A stretch of 64,000 bases of DNA, taken from NCBI RefSeq assembly GCF_012927485.1, contig NZ_JABBPC010000012.1, positions 310,001-374,000 on the forward strand. The letters run 5' to 3'. A program made the position numbers and the translations under genes. The stretch is from Polaromonas sp. GTDB lineage: Bacteria; Pseudomonadota; Gammaproteobacteria; Burkholderiales; Burkholderiaceae_C. The notes beneath the pieces are model-generated. The model saw nothing but the letters and a program-made list of their open reading frames with translations, was not told where the DNA came from and did not search any database. Below are positions 63,544-64,000 of the stretch, in pieces (the first letter of the stretch is position 1; each line of letters opens with the position of its first letter).

Positions 63544-64000
63544 ATGATCTTCCGTCAGCTCTCTGAACCCATTTCGAACACCTACACCTACCTGCTCGGC
63601 TGCGAAACAACCGGGCAGGCGATGCTCATCGACCCGGTCATCAATTCGATCGATCGCGATCTCCAAGTCTTGCAGTCGCTCGGGCTCACCTTGGCTTACA
63701 CGCTGGACACTCACATCCATGCCGATCACATCACGGCGGCACGGCACCTGAAGGAGCGCGTCGAAAGCAAGATTGCCTGGCCCGCCATCGACCGCCTGCC
63801 TTGCACTGATGTCGGTATCGTCGAAGGCATGCCGTTTCAACTGGGGAGTATCACGCTGGACCCGCTGCACACGCCCGGCCACACGGATGGCCACTTCGCC
63901 TATCGTTGCAATGACCGTCTGTTCAGTGGCGACGCGTTGCTGATCGACGGTTGCGGCCGCACCGACTTTCAGAATGGCGACGCTGAAGCCCTCTATAAGA
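63544..64000 (+). CDS. Persulfide dioxygenase (ETHE1-like MBL fold), cut by window end
   Basis: Iron-dependent sulfur dioxygenase that oxidises glutathione persulfide to sulfite. The first 152 residues are present: MIFRQLSEPISNTYTYLL, then the metal motif THIHADH (His57, His59, Asp61, His62) and the second-ligand segment LHTPGHTDGHFAY. FSGDALLIDGCGRTDFQ follows, as in ETHE1/Blh proteins. The ATG at 63544 has AGGAA upstream. Its place after tsdBA supports a role in reduced-sulfur oxidation. The C-terminus lies outside the window. Confidence 0.88.
   Translation, partial: MIFRQLSEPISNTYTYLLGCETTGQAMLIDPVINSIDRDLQVLQSLGLTLAYTLDTHIHADHITAARHLKERVESKIAWPAIDRLPCTDVGIVEGMPFQLGSITLDPLHTPGHTDGHFAYRCNDRLFSGDALLIDGCGRTDFQNGDAEALYK

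Overview
The window looks like a chromosomal segment of a betaproteobacterium of the order Burkholderiales, most like the Comamonadaceae (Polaromonas, Rhodoferax, Variovorax group). This rests on protein character and gene company: recA-recX near sucCD, a common-form argC, a TctDE-like two-component pair after a MarR gene, TopB with a SWIB tail, a DctQM-fusion TRAP transporter and a TsdBA pair. The DNA is GC-rich with densely packed genes. I saw no rRNA, tRNA, CRISPR array or intact insertion sequence. Both ends cut genes.

Layout. 1-1.2 kb: a pilin-type O-oligosaccharyltransferase (partial) and the major pilin pilA, the latter behind a clear sigma-54 promoter. 1.3-3.8 kb: a signalling group (class II cyclic-nucleotide phosphodiesterase-like enzyme, tandem FHA protein, PP2C phosphatase). 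4.4-6.5 kb: sucCD. 6.7-12.4 kb: argC, recX, recA with a LexA-type site, a MarR regulator with paired palindromes, and a two-component system. 12.5-23.2 kb: mostly housekeeping genes, including a divergent pair made of topoisomerase III with a histone-H1-like tail and SWIB domain, and a SET-domain methyltransferase. 23.3-29.6 kb: an accessory stretch with a collagen-like lipoprotein, a NERD-helicase, two further proteins with PD-(D/E)XK-like cores, a membrane protein and a frameshifted acetyltransferase. 29.8-33.5 kb: glutathione transferase, AzlCD exporter and alcohol dehydrogenase. 33.5-34.3 kb: a gene-poor, partly AT-rich gap with nested inverted repeats. 34.3-40.6 kb: a compact minor-pilin operon (fimU/fimT-pilV-pilW-pilX-pilY1-pilE) whose PilY1 seems to carry an N-terminal lectin-like domain. 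40.6-49.5 kb: a catabolic block (TRAP transporter, CoA ligase, thiolase, IclR regulator, SDR, pirin). 49.6-55.1 kb: gap-tkt, MurU and PepP. 55.2-60.9 kb: DsbG-TlpA-DsbD thiol chemistry divergent from a QseBC-like two-component system. 61.2-64 kb: a decayed solute-binding-protein fragment, then tsdB-tsdA and a persulfide dioxygenase cut by the window end.

How they may work together. The two pilin loci and the glycosyltransferase serve one type IV pilus. The right-hand 9 kb appears devoted to periplasmic thiol and reduced-sulfur chemistry. The best candidates for something undescribed are the run of three nuclease-fold proteins at 24.1-28.4 kb and the eukaryote-like chromatin pair (TopB-H1-SWIB and SET) at 13.4-17.2 kb. 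All functions are inferred from reading the sequence; no database search was possible.
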